A stretch of 64,000 bases of DNA from Ganoderma boninense (lineage: Eukaryota; Basidiomycota; Agaricomycetes; Polyporales; Polyporaceae). Below the pieces are notes generated by a model. That model was not told the DNA's origin and made no database searches. It worked only from the letters and a program-made list of their open reading frames with translations. Position 1 is the stretch's first letter. The number at the start of each line of letters is the position of its first letter. Below, in pieces: positions 1 through 11,997 of the stretch. The stretch lies in NCBI GenBank assembly GCA_002900995.3, contig CM035306.1, positions 3,568,100 to 3,632,099 of the forward strand. Reading direction: 5' to 3'. The position numbers and the translations under genes are program-made.

Positions 1-2773
1 CTGAAGGTGGTCAAGAACTCTGTCATCGGCAATCGAACCGCGAAGGGAGCCTATGGGCGTGACGAAGCATTTGTTTCAAAGTACGTGTTATTGCGAGGCA
101 TGACGCGTCCTCGCACTGAGGGTGCGGAAGGCTCGTCGATGCGCTCAACGACCCCCCCGTTCCTGCTGGCGACTCGGCGACGGCCATTCGTGTCGAGGCC
201 TCCCATATCATCGCTTCACTCTCGTATGGTGCGTAGAAGTCTGATTTGTTTCTGTTTAAATCCTTCAACCATCGTATTAGGTTCGCCAGATGCCCTGCGG
301 ACACTATTGCGGCTTAACACGCCACAAGCTCTCCTCTATGCTATTTCCACCTTTCCTCCCTCAGAGAGTGTGGCATTGAAGGCCGCACTTGCTCGTGCAC
401 TCCGAGCAGTCGCCGCAGCTATAGCCGACGTTGTCGGGCCGTCTCAATGGGGGCTGGCGACCAGCGTGTCTGATCTTCGCGCTGAAGCTAAAGCTGCCCT
501 TGACTACCTGTTCCAGGTGAGGACGCTGCTATCGTCGTTCGAGCAATTTTACAACTCTTTTGTGGCAGTCTGAGGTCCTGGATGTCTACATTCCCCTCCT
601 CGTGGACCAGTCAACGCAAGTCAGCGCCGCTGTCGCGCAACTTTTAGCCTCCGCAGTTCGAGATACCTCACACCGAAATCGGGTGTCAGAGTGGAGTCCT
701 ATCGCGGAAAGAACCGTCGAAACCAAGGGTAAGCGTGGATGGGAGAAACGAGATCCAACGAAGTCGCCAAGCCGCCTCGGCGGCTGGATCGCTCGTACAC
801 TTTCCACTCTACTCCACCGGAAAGATGCGAAGGTGCGTATTTATTTCTGTGCAGAAAACCATGAGCATCATGGAATCCATCCCATTTGTATCAGCTTCAA
901 GAGGCTGCTCTATCCGCACTCGCCTCCCTTGCCAAGGATAATGAGACGCTTTCCTTCCGCCTGGCGAAAGGCCCACCTGGACAAGAACGTAAGTTTGCTC
1001 GTTTCTTGTGTCCTGAGCCTCACCGAACCGCCCGAGCAATCTAGCCGTCCTTTCAGCTGTTCTATCGTTGTGCAAGTCCCGTAACACAGACCTTCAACTG
1101 GCTGCATCTCTATGGTTAGTCTCGTTTGCTTCCGGTCAGACTCGCGGAGCTTACCATGTCGCAGTGCCACGAACATCCTGCGTGCCTCTTCGTCTCCCAA
1201 CAGCTCATTCTTCCCGCCAAGTGACCAAACTGGTGCCATCACTATCATGCATGTTTTAAATCGTATCATCGGTTCTGATACTGCGAGCAACCAAACGAGG
1301 ACCAAGGCTTGCTTCATCTTATGTTGGTCGCGTGTTTTGTGTTTTCCATCTCAATGCTCACTCAACCACTGCTCTCAGACCACCTAGTAGCGGATCACAA
1401 GGACTTTTGCCAACTAGCGTTCGACAGGAATTCCCTTAGTCATGTCGGTCAACTTGTAAGCGCAATAACGCCCGCGGAAAAAACTAATGAAGAGGAAGAA
1501 GATGAGCCCGAGAGTGTTTCTCGACTGCGTGAGGTCCGCACCTTCGCTCACCTTCGCCTCATGAATGCGCCTAATGCCCTATAGGCCGCTCTAACAGCAG
1601 TCGCAGCTATATCGCTGTTCGACATCGACATTCGGACCGCAGTGACAGACGAACTTCGCCTCATACCAGCAATCCAAGCCAGCCTCTCACATCGGTACGT
1701 TGGCGTGCGGTACGCTGCTTGTCAATGCGCCCGCGCGTTGAGTCGCGCGGTATCGGCCGTGCGCACAAATATCGTCGACACGGGGTTGGGCATGTCGGTA
1801 TTCCAACTGTTCATGAAGGAGGGCGAGGATCGTCGAGTGATGCATGCCGCGTCTACGGTAATCTGCAACATAGTCACCGACTTCTCTCCATTGCGGTCGG
1901 TACGCATTGGCCGTCTCCTCCTTATGAGCTGTTTAGATGCTAACTATCATGTGCGCAGACGATGATTGACCAGGGGGCCATCACGCGGCTTGTGCAACTG
2001 CTGAACACGGGAGATGTGGAACTCAAGCTCAACGCTCTGTGGGCTTTCAAGAACTTGTTGTACAAGGCAACGCCTGATCTCAAGCGGCAAGTCATGAGTA
2101 GCATTGGTTGGGGCGAAATGAATAAGTAAGTTCGGCATCGAGCGTCTCTGTCTTGGAGCTGACAATTCGTAGCCTGCTCGTGGATCCAGACACCCGCATA
2201 CAGGAGCAAGCTCTTCATATCGTGCGGCACGTTGCGGATGGTGTCGATGAAGTTGAATTTGTGTTTTCGGAGATGGGTGGTAGCGAAGCGATGCTAGGTT
2301 CGCTTGCAGTCGCAATGGAATCTGACGACGAAGACGTCGTGTTGCAAGTATGTCATGCATATTCTATCTTCAATGGCTACTCCAGACTGATAATCACGCC
2401 ATAGGCGGTATTTGTTCTCGCAAACGTTGCGAACAGCCCCGCCCACCAAAGGAGTATATTGTCCCACCTGCGGATCCTGCATCGCTTGCGCGAATGCCTG
2501 GTCGACGCGAAGGTCGAGATTCGACGACCGGCCGTCTCCTGCGTCCTCGAACTGGTCCGTCAAAATCCCCGCAGTCATCGCGAGCTTCATGAAGCAGGGA
2601 TCGATTCGACGCTCCGGCATATGTGCGAGCACACGTCGCATGTCAGCGCGAGTCCAACGCTTCGCATTGGCGCTGGACGACAGGCCATGGGCGCAGAAGA
2701 TGATTTGGAGGTTCAGGAAAAGGCACGGCAAGCACTTCATTGGCTGGAGCACAGTTTGGACATGGACGTGTAA
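1..2773 (+). CDS. GID5: GID5/ARMC8-type armadillo-repeat subunit of the GID/CTLH ubiquitin ligase (5' end missing)
   Basis: Probable scaffold subunit that binds the substrate receptor in the GID/CTLH E3 ligase (yeast Vid28/Gid5, animal ARMC8). The window opens in frame inside the gene. Exons: 1-80, 131-228, 281-516, 569-832, 895-988, 1057-1114, 1165-1322, 1379-1533, 1585-1899, 1959-2125, 2173-2347, 2405-2773; the joined frame is open for 722 codons to the stop. The first visible residues, VVKNSVIGNRTAKGAY, match the conserved start of ARMC8 (MKNAVIGNNKQK). Further agreement is seen at LREAALTAVAAISLFD, VRYAACQCARALSRAV and ALWAFKNLLYKA, which look like alpha-helical armadillo repeats. The C-terminus LEHSLDMDV resembles the family's short tail. 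PDA1 follows in the same direction after 272 bp. The start codon lies upstream of the window. Family assignment is from remembered alignment, not a search; internal junctions are less certain than the two ends. Confidence 0.85.
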
Positions 2774-3045
2774 TGTCGGACCTACTTACCGCTTTCGGAT
2801 TTGTATCGCTATGTATGCACGCTCTTGTTCTCATCGCTGTTGTACACTTGGATGCTGCTCTCCAGAGAGGAGGCTGTTGTCGTGCGAGTCGGGTCCGCGT
2901 TCTGCGCGCTCTGGGGCAAATGGTGTGACTTTGGGGTGTGACCGATTCCGCCGGGCGCGTATTGGGCCGACACGTCCACTGCCAGTCGTCTTCCTCTCCC
3001 CCCTCACGCCCAACTTGTCCCTTCCTCCACCCCTCCCCCACCACC

Positions 3046-4500
3046 ATGGCCACTCTCGCTCGGCTCCGTACCGCTGTTCCTCGCCGCATCGTAAGTCATG
3101 CTTTTGCCACCAAAACAATCAACCCAAATGACGATTCGCTGTTGCAGTCATTAGCGCCGCTGGCTCGGACGATCCAGACCGCCGCCGACACGACGCAGCT
3201 GCACCAGGACGCGTCCCACTCCGAGCCGTTCACGGTGAAGCTCCATGAAGACTCCTTCCGCGGGTACCGGACGGACACCCCCGGCCTCGATGTCGAGGTC
3301 ACGAAGGAGAACCTCCTCAAGTGGTACAAGCAGATGTCCGTCATCCGTCGTATGGAGCAGGCGGCCGACGCTCTTTACAAACAAAAGCTCATCCGCGGTT
3401 TCTGCCATCTTGCTATCGGTCAGGTGCGCATATTTTCTTGTCATCGCTGGGCGAAGGAGTGTGAGAGAAGGGTGCTGAGGTGTCAACTCTGTGTACAGGA
3501 AGCGATCTCCGTTGGCATTGACTCTGCAACGACGTTTGACGACAACATCATCTCCTCGTACCGCACGCATCCCTTCGTCGTTCTCCGCGGCGGTAACATC
3601 AAGAGCCTCATCGGCGAGCTTCTCGGCCGCGTGTGCGGAGTTTCGAAGGGGAAGGGTGGCTCTATGCACGTCTTCACCGAGGCATTCCAGGGTGGGCACG
3701 GTATCGTCGGCGCACAGGTGCCGCTCGGTGCTGGCCTCGCCTTCGCGCAGAAGTACGCTGGCAAAAAGAACGCGACGTTCGCCATGTACGGTGACGGTGC
3801 GTCGAACCAGGGCCAGGTGTTCGAGTCGTTCAACATGGTGCGTCCACGCGTTTACGTCTCCTGAGTATATGCGCGGCTTCTGAACCTTCTTGCGCACAGG
3901 CGAGGCTCTGGAACCTCCCGTGTATCTTTGTCTGCGAGAACAACAAGTACGGAATGGGTACTTCGGCCGAACGCAGCTCTTCGAACACAGAGTACTACAC
4001 CCGTGGTGACCGCATCCCTGGTATCCAAGTGAACGGTATGGACATCATTGCCGTCCACCAGGCGTCCAAGTTTGCGAAGGAATGGGTCAACTCGGACAAG
4101 GGCCCGCTGTTGGTCGAGTTCGTCACCTACCGTTACGGCGGTCACTCGTACGTCATTTCTTGCCTGCGGCGTCTGTTCGATCGCGCTGATCGAGACGCGT
4201 GTCCACAGCATGTCCGACCCTGGAACTACCTACCGTACCCGTGAGGAGATCCAGCGCGTCCGTTCGACTCAGGATCCCATCCGTGGTCTCCAGCGTTACA
4301 TCACTGAGTGGGGTCTCGCGACGGAGGACGACCTCAAGACCATGGACAAGGAGGCGAAGGCCGAGGTCGATGCTGCCGTCGAGGAAGCCAAGGCTTCTCC
4401 TTTCCCCTCGGAGAACGAGCTCTGGACCGACATCTATTCTGCTGGCACCGAGCCCGCATCGATGCGTGGCAGGGACCGTGAAGAGGTTCATCTCTTCTGA
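3046..4500 (+). CDS. PDA1: Pyruvate dehydrogenase E1 component subunit alpha, mitochondrial
   Basis: Thiamine-diphosphate-dependent decarboxylating subunit of the mitochondrial pyruvate dehydrogenase complex, working as an alpha2beta2 tetramer with E1 beta. Exons: 3046-3090, 3148-3423, 3499-3837, 3900-4147, 4209-4500; 399 aa, normal for the family. The start ATG sits in CCACCATGG, an excellent context. The N-terminus is Arg/Ala/Leu-rich without acids ([15 protein letters not shown]), as expected of a mitochondrial presequence. The ThDP-binding motif GDGASNQGQ lies near residue 205 and continues to [10 protein letters not shown] across an intron. The regulatory phosphorylation loop [20 protein letters not shown] is near residues 296-315 and is interrupted by the last intron inside a Ser codon, which supports that junction. 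The gene converges on COA1, with about 220 bp between their stops. Very sure. Confidence 0.97.
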
Positions 4501-4724
4501 GCGAGCAGACGTAGTATAAGTTCATGGTCTGGATTGGGGCATGTTTGTTACTAGTTTGTTATAGAGTACATTAGTTGATATACTGCTTTGCATGCGACGC
4601 CAGAGTCCTTCGCGTGACCTCCAACTTGGATGAGACGAAGGGCATTCTATAGATTAATACCCAAAACTATAGGGTACTTGGATAGAGGTGTCGCACAAGC
4701 CAAACGTCCAAAATGCCGTCATAG

Positions 4725-5572
4725 CTATGTTGGCTTAACAGGCGCGATGTTGATCTCTCTTCCATCATCCGCAATCACTTTAAAACGCACTAGACAATTC
4801 ACGTCAGTCAAGGAGTGTAGTTATTTCGGCGAACACACTCACGAATCTGGAAAGGTTCACCCTTGGCTCTCCGGATGCTGGTGAAATATAAAGTGCCAGC
4901 GCCTGGAAACAGTTCAGTTCGGTTGGAGCAGGCTTTTTCGGACACTAGAATTTACCTTTGTGACCCTTGACTCGGAAGCTCAGATCAATGTTACCACCAG
5001 GTATATAAATCTACACCGTCCACACGTTCAGCCCATCTACCCCTAGTGCACAGCCTATTCATAGCGAGAACGTACCGCGCCGTTGACCCATGGGTCGCCG
5101 TTCATCCACCAGACGGGCTCCGGGCGGACAGCCTCGCCGATGGCCTCGCGGAGCTCGGCGTTCTCCCGAATGGTGGCCATGATCTGCTGCATGACGGAGG
5201 ACGAGAGCCGCTCCTGGTTGCCGACGAAAACCATGAAGCCGGCCCACGCGCTCACGCCCAAGGCGGCAAGCCCGAGAATTGCAGGCCATTTGTTCTGGCC
5301 CAGGTATCGAGTCAACGCCTGTGCGGAGAAAAGTGTGGCACGTTGCTCACCGTCAAAGGGGGGAGGTCTTTTGGAGATGGTCGCGCGTAGTAGAGCCCGG
5401 GACGGGAGGTCTTATCAAACGTCTCGACCTCAGGGAGGGGTTTGTGGTTGTTCGTTTGAGTTTCCGAGGTGGTTGCATAGCTGGCCCGTAATGAAGATGT
5501 AGATAGGGTGCTCGGGCGGTGGCGGCCGCGAAGCCCGCGGAGCGGAGCACGTAGGGGCGTACGAAGAGACAT
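4725..5572 (-). CDS. COA1: Cytochrome c oxidase assembly factor Coa1
   Basis: Mitochondrial inner-membrane protein that acts with Shy1/Surf1 in early Cox1 maturation. Exons on the minus strand: 5351-5572, 5076-5318, 4956-5010, 4843-4902, 4725-4789; 214 aa. The ATG at 5572 is the first in frame. The N-terminal 40 residues are Arg/Ser-rich and lack acids (mitochondrial targeting). A membrane segment (ILGLAALGVSAWAGFMVFVG) follows KWP near residue 85. After it come NQERLSSSV, a WWMNGDPWVNG motif and the C-terminal GAGTLYFTSIR and LRFKVIADDG segments that mark the Coa1 family. All five exons were needed to recover these motifs, and the total is divisible by three. One boundary (5076/5077) could be off by one base. 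Head to head with COG6, 244 bp between start codons. Confidence 0.92.
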
Positions 5573-5816
5573 GATCCTCAAGCTAGAAGTGGCGCGGCGA
5601 GCGAGATGCGAGATGTAAGGGAGTCTGTCTCACCCGAGGCGGGGCGAGGCAGACAGAGGAGAAGGAGCGTTGGGAGAAGGGGGTGGAGAGCCCGACGAAC
5701 GTGAATACATCAGTTTCGCGCGGCCGGACATGTTCACGTCAAAGCCGTCGATCCGAGTCGGAGCCGGGATCCGTGCCCGATCGTGCCGGAGGGGCCAGCG
5801 CTAGCATACCCCAGCG
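5573..5816. promoter_or_regulatory. Shared divergent promoter, COA1 / COG6
   Basis: The 244 bp between the two start codons must hold both 5' leaders and promoters. It is GC-rich with purine-rich blocks (agacagaggagaaggagcg) and has no clear TATA box. Inferred from layout only. Confidence 0.5.
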
Positions 5817-8356
5817 ATGACTACCATCTCCCCTTCTGTCTCTCGCATCCCCTCTCTTACTTCTCCGCCTGCGCAGAATCCGATATCTTTACGACTCTAC
5901 AAGGTACTCAGCGCAAACTTCGACGACGATGGAACGCGCGAGGCGCTAGACACCCTTGCTGAGCTTTATGCGCCTTTGACTTCCGCTGGTGGATCAGGTC
6001 AGGGTGTGAATGGGAAGGGGAAGGAGGTCAGGCTGGATGGAGATCACGACGGAGATGTGGATGACGAAACAGAGGGCACCGCTGGGGTAAAGCCGAATGG
6101 GCTTGTTGGAGCGGCACAGGTGGAGGAAAACATTCCCGGAGATATTGCTGCTCGGGCACGGAAGAACCTCCGGAAGGACGTCGAGAGCAGGCTTGCAGAG
6201 TCGAGCCGACAGTTCTTGACCGCTTTCGGTGAAGTTGACAAGGTACGTATTTGTGCAGAATATCGACAGCCTGAAAGCCTCACGTCGTCGCATATGCGCA
6301 TATAGCAACTAGATACCCTCCAAGACCATATTGCTCTGATGCGCACACGGTGCGATGACGCGCAGACTCAGCTGCATGAGACGAACAAAGCATGCAAGTC
6401 CCTCCTTGATCGGGCTGGCTCCCTTCGAGAAGAGAGGTACGTGTATATGCCCCAGACATCGCATAATGAAATGTTCACACTGGGGATGCGCTTCTAGGCA
6501 AGGCGTTGCAGTCCGTCAGTCCATCATTACTCTCTTCCTCTCCCGGTTCACCCTTTCGGCGGAGGAAAAGGACGCCATCACTTCTCGTGATGTCCATATC
6601 GGACCTCGTTTCTTCGAGGCCATGGACAAGGCAACCAAAATTCGTGAGGACTGCCGAGTGCTCATGACAGGAGATGAAGGCGACACAAAAGCTGGTGTCG
6701 ACATTCTCGCCGCCACTGCGGCGCAGCTCGAACAAGCCTATGACAAGATCTTCCGGCATTGCTCGTTCGAATTCCGCCAAATGGGGCGAGATGCCACCAG
6801 CCTGGACGTCGAGCCGAGCTTGAAGGAGGCAGTTAGCAGGTTGAAGCAGCGCCCCGAACTTCTCCAGTAAATCTTGTCTTTCCATGTCTTGGTCCTGCAA
6901 TTCTAACAGTCCCATTCATAGGGAAGCACTAGGGTATCTCTCACAAACGCGGCAGGCAACTCTCCTTTCCACGTTCATGGACGCCCTCACTCGAGGCGGA
7001 CCCGGCGGCCTCCCACGCCCAATCGAGCTGCACGCACACGACCCGCTTCGGTATGTCGGCGACATGCTCGCATGGGTACATCAAGCGATCGCCGCCGAGC
7101 GCGAGTTCCTTGAGAGCCTGTTCGGTGTGCGCAGCGACCGGCGGATGGTCGGCGCGCCGCGCGAGTTCGCTCAGTCCGAGGAGGAGGCATGGATGGGCGA
7201 GATGATGGACGGCGCAGTCAAGGGTTTGTGCGGACCGCTCAGGGTGCGCGTGCAGCAGACGGTGCGCTCGCAGGAGAGCAGCATCACGAGTTACAAAATC
7301 GCGAACTTGCTCGGGTTCTATTTGACGACGATGCAGCGGACGATCGGGAAGGAGGCGCTGCTGTCGAGGACGCTTGAAGAACTGACGGAGCTTGCGTATG
7401 GGATTTTCTATGGGGCAGTTGAGGCGCAGGGGAGGGGCCTGCTGCGGGTGCCGCTGGTGAGTAATGGCGCAGTGGTAGACCGAGGGTTGGTTGACTAAGA
7501 TTATCGTCAGGACTTGGACGATGCTGGCGTTTCGCCGCCGCTTGCTATCCTCGACCATGCTCAAGTGTTGCGGGAGATGATGGTCGTATACGACTCTTCA
7601 CTGCTTGGCGACGAGAACGAAGAGGAGCTGCAAGCAGGATTCCGGGATATTCTGGACAAGATGGTCGACCCAGCGATGGAGATGTGCTTGACAGGAGCCA
7701 ATGATAAGCAACGGCAAAGGCCAGGGTGGGACAAGGCCGTGTTCGTTCTGAACACCCTCGCATATCTGCAGACCGTCCTCGAGCCATTTGCGTTCACTGT
7801 CGAGAAGCGTGGGGTTGTCCAGGGGCTCGTTGATGCCAAGGTTCTCCAGCTGATTGAGGAGCACGTACGTAGTTTTCGTTGCGTCCTTTGGTCTCCTTGC
7901 TGATTGGTTTGGCAGTACAAGGACGTGCTCAAGGATTCCTGGCTGGCCGACGTTGCTCTGGCTTGCGAAAGCCGACGACCAAGTGTACGTAGTGAGAACC
8001 TGACCAGTCTTATGCGAAGTGCTCACGACTTCACAAAGGAGCCGCTGTCGCACATGCCGGCGGCTGAACCAGCTTCGCTCCAGTCAGCGCTGCACCGATT
8101 CTCGGAATGGCTGTCGGGCTTGGAGGTGGTGCATTCTCCGCGACTATCTCTGCTCACGGTGCAGAGTCTGCATTCTCGGGTTCACCAGGCCGCTCTCAAG
8201 CGACTGGCGGAGACGTATGAACGCATATGCGATGAGGTCAAGAAAGCGGAGAACAAGTACGAGGCGGCTGCGACGCTACTCGGGAGCGAACGACCGTTCG
8301 GACAGGTGCGGCTACTGTGGCAAATATTCGGCTTGCAGGAAGAAGCAGGAGAATAG
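5817..8356 (+). CDS. COG6: Conserved oligomeric Golgi complex subunit 6
   Basis: Subunit of the COG tethering complex that captures retrograde vesicles at the Golgi. Exons: 5817-6242, 6306-6436, 6498-6866, 6922-7456, 7511-7864, 7916-8356; 751 aa, close to the usual length. Family features are the N-terminal NPISLRLYKVLSANFDDDGTREAL, the coiled-coil LDTLQDHIALMRTRCDDAQ with TNKACKSLLDRAG, the IITLFLSRFTLSAEEKDAI block, HDPLRYVGDMLAWVHQAIA, and a C-terminal LLGSERPFGQVRLLWQIFGL. There is no signal peptide or membrane segment, as expected for a peripheral complex subunit. The last exon could contain a small extra intron near 7986; read straight through it stays open. The acidic, Gly-rich stretch around residues 60-95 is probably a lineage-specific loop. 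Confidence 0.93.
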
Positions 8357-8648
8357 TCATGTCGCGAGCTTTGTATACGTAACATCCTTACGTAGTCGAT
8401 GGGAACTGTGGACTCTGGGAGGACAGTGCTGCAAAGCTTGCTAATATTAAAGTTGTGGAGGTGAGGGCCTCGGCGGTGGCTGTGCCTAGTGGCAGGGCAC
8501 GTCGCGAAGAATATTATCCGAATTTATATTTTTGCGTCATACCTGCCATCATCGTCCTTGTCCTCGGGTCCCGACCACCCGCTTGTCCTCGTCCCCACCT
8601 TCACCTCGACTGGCTCGTCGCCGTGCTACGCTGCTCGGAGACGTTTCA

Positions 8649-10962
8649 ATGTCTGTAGACACCCAAGTTGCCCTGGCAAGGCCTGCGAGAGGAGAATCTT
8701 CCCATTTGTCCAGGGCCGCGCGTCAGGTTGTCCCTCCTTTCCTCCAGAAGTTATACGAGTCTGTCGCCTTCCATGCCCTTCCTCATCCTTCCGTTCGCTG
8801 AGATCCAACTTGTTTCTCCCAGGATAGTCAACGACCCAGCAAACGAGGAGCTCATCAAGTGGTCTGAGAATGGCGATTCGTTCTACGGTCCGTCCATCGT
8901 TCCTCGTGCCCTCGGTTCCCGTCGCTTATTCCCTCCACCGTCCGCCACTCATCCACACCAACCCACAACCCTCACCTTCCCCTTGAAACTATATATGTCC
9001 ACGTCGTGCAGTGCTCAATCATGAGAAGTTCGCGCGTGAGGTGCTCGGACGCTGGTTCAAGCACCAAAAGTTCGCGTCCTTCGTGCGCCAGCTGAACATG
9101 TACGGGTTTCACAAAATTCCTCATCTGCAGCAAGGCGTCCTGAAGAGCGACACCGATACCGAACCATGGCACTTCGAACACCCCAACTTCCACCGCGGCC
9201 AGCCCGACCTCCTCTGCCTCATCCAGCGCAAGAAGCAGCCTGCGCACGGCCAGGGCGACGATGTCACCCTAGAGATGCACGATGCTGCGGGTCACACCGC
9301 GAATCCCCTCGCAAATATCGCCCCCAGTCATCTCATGGACATCAACTCGATCGTCAATGGCGTCGCAGCAATCAAGCGGCACCAGCAGGCTATCTCTTCC
9401 GACCTCAGTTCTCTGAAGCAGTCCAACGACTCACTCTGGAAGGAGGCTGTGGCGGCTCGCCAGCGTCATGCGAAGCACCAGGACACGATCAATCGGATCC
9501 TCAAGTTCCTGGCTGGTGTCTTCGGCCACACAGACACCGTGAACCACTCGGACGATGACTCGCATTCCCCGCCACAGGTCACTCCCCGTATCCGCCCAAG
9601 GTTGATGATTGGAGATGGCCGGAGTCCTGGAAAGAGGAAAGATCCCGACATTATGGAGGTTGACGATGATGAGATAGAGTCTGTGCGTAGTAGGAAATCG
9701 TGTTCCTCAGGTGCGTGTTCGAACTCGCCCTCTCTTCGGGCAGCCTGTAATAGCCGCCCACCCAAGATCGTCACGCCACAATCGAAACCCCAGGGGGTTC
9801 AGCATCGTCTGTCGCAGGCGAGTCTGCTGCAACTCCGGAGGCATTCACCCCTGCCACAGACGTCTCAACGGATCGGCCGAAGTCTCCTCCACCCGCTACT
9901 CTTCCTTCACAGGTTCTATCGCGGCCCAGTAGCGGATCGTCTACTCCGCTCCTCACGAATGGCAACGCGAACGGTGCATCTGCTCCGCCGCCGCCACCTC
10001 CTAGTAGCCAAGATGCGGTTTGGCAGGCTGCAATCCAGCATATGATGTCTTCTCCTGGTCAGCTCCAGAGGCTTATGCAGGCGTTTGTTGCCCAGCAGCC
10101 TATCGCTGGCCTCCATCCAGAGAATGTTGCCCCGCACACCAGTGCATCGGCAGTCCAAGCGTACGATCCGACTCAGCAAGACTTCTCGCGCTGGTTCAAT
10201 GTCCCCAACAGCCCGATCCCCTCCGCGCCCTCTCCCGCTGCCCCTCCCATTCTCGGCCCTCTCCACACTGACGACCATTCACAGCTGCAGCTCCTGCTCG
10301 ACGACCAGCAGCGGTTACAGAAGAGCTATCGTGATGCGGCCGAGATCGATGCCGACATGGATATGCTGCAAACCTCGATCAATTCCTTAATCCAGAACCT
10401 CGGCATCGACCCTACGTCCATCGCTGCTCCTCCCCCAGAAGAGCATGCTTCCCCTACATCCCCGACCTCCCCTAGTCATCCAGGCGCAGATATGCATACG
10501 AACGGCTTCCCGGTGTCCCTCCCGCCCGACTCGTTCACGAATAGCTTAGGGGGGATGCACGGCCTCGGCGACGGCCCTGATTCCACTCAACCGGACTACC
10601 TCCTCGACTCCTTGCTCAGCCAGATCGGGGACGGGCACGGCGTCGGGATGAGCCCGCATGGCGGACTCGGAGCTGGCGGGCACATGCTTGACGACTACCC
10701 AGACATCACGGACCACTACGACCACAACACGCGCATTGACGGGCGGAATATCGACGACGCGAGCACGGAGCAGCTCACCGCGTTCCTCGACGAGGCTGCC
10801 AGCGCGGACGCAACCCCTGCCGTCGCTGCTGCGCGCAGCCCGAGGCTGAGCCCTGGCGCGTCTTTGCACCAGAAACGCAAGTCGGACGCAGCAGAGCTCT
10901 CGCCCCTTCTCGTCCCGCTAGAGGTTGGCGGCACCGGGAAGAAGATGAAACGCAAACGCTGA
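8649..10962 (+). CDS. HSF1: Heat shock factor-type transcription factor (Hsf1-like)
   Basis: Winged-helix activator that binds nGAAn repeats (heat shock elements). Exons: 8649-8758, 8823-8887, 9012-9710, 9767-10962; 689 aa. The HSF DNA-binding domain covers about residues 26-134: VPPFLQKLYE, LIKWSENGDSFYVLNHEKFA, FKHQKFASFVRQLNMYGFHK and WHFEHPNFHRGQPDLL. It is split by two introns, both at family-typical places. A heptad-rich region at about 166-230 (MDINSIVNGVAAIKRHQ to ILKFLAGVFG) is the expected trimerisation coiled coil. The rest is Pro/Ser-rich and acidic (activation region), with a second short helix near DADMDMLQTSINSLIQNLG and a basic C-terminus KKMKRKR. The third intron must end at an AAG acceptor (9766) to stay in frame. 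I call it Hsf1-like because it has this coiled coil and lacks a receiver domain; Sfl1-type is the alternative. Confidence 0.9.
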
Positions 10963-11997
10963 GCCTGGACAGCGCATGTGCTCTGAACGTGCTTTCTTTC
11001 GTTCAGGCGTACGCTGCATGTACACCTCGTGTTGCGCTAGGGCATGATGTGCGATCGGCCCACACGTTGTGCGCTCTCTGGATGCATGGGGAGGCATCTC
11101 TGCTATCTATGGCCCCGTCGAGTTCAAGTACCCGGACCTATTCACCATCTTGTCGCCCTGCCTCCATCCACATCCGCATCTGATCTGAGCTTCGATCTCC
11201 TCTATGTCCATCCCGGTTCTGCTTGCCACTCAACTCAAACTCATGCTTCCATTTTATCTCGGGGCCGGTGACGTACGCGTCCGACTGCCACTATTACACT
11301 ACCCAGCCCAACGTCTCGGGTCTTGGGCTGACGTGTGGCGGTCCTGCCCCCCCCCCTCTCTCACGGGGAAGGCGCGTACAAGGACGGGGCAGAAGCGTAC
11401 GATTATAGATGTATTTGTAGCGATATATACTGTGTAATCCTATATCAGCAGCAGCACTCGAGCACTGAGACTAACTGGTAACTGGTGATGACTGGCGAGC
11501 GGGAGAACACGGCGAGAGACCCGCAGCAGTCGAGCATTGTTCCGTGCGGGGAGGCAGCAAATAACGACCAGAGCAAAACACGTACGTACGAACGCGACAG
11601 CACGACCGACACACAGAGGACCCGAAGGGGTCCGGGGCGATAATGAGGGAGATGAGCGAGCGAACTAGGCTGGCACAGATAAAGAGAGCATATGGGGCAA
11701 ATAACGACTCGATACCGAGTGGATCAATGAGATAGAATGAGATGAGATATAATTAGGGTAAAAAAACGATGGTGTGGGGCCTACGTGCGAACAACGCGTA
11801 GCCTTGCAAGGTAGTGTCGGATGAGGAGAAGTGGGGTGCTATGTAGTCCAAATATACAGCGGAAGCGGTTCCACGGCAGGTCAGATCCCTCCGCGTGCCT
11901 ACGAGCGCGAACGCAGGTAGGCTAAGGTAAGGTATGGTGAGGAGAAGCAAATTTCGACAGAGTCGAGTTTTTTGCACGTCGCGAGCGAGCACCACGC
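10963..11997. other. Convergent intergenic region, HSF / arrestin gene
   Basis: About 1 kb between the two stop codons. It should hold both 3' UTRs. There is a run of about ten C residues near 11347. I found no ORF or RNA gene I can support. Confidence 0.6.
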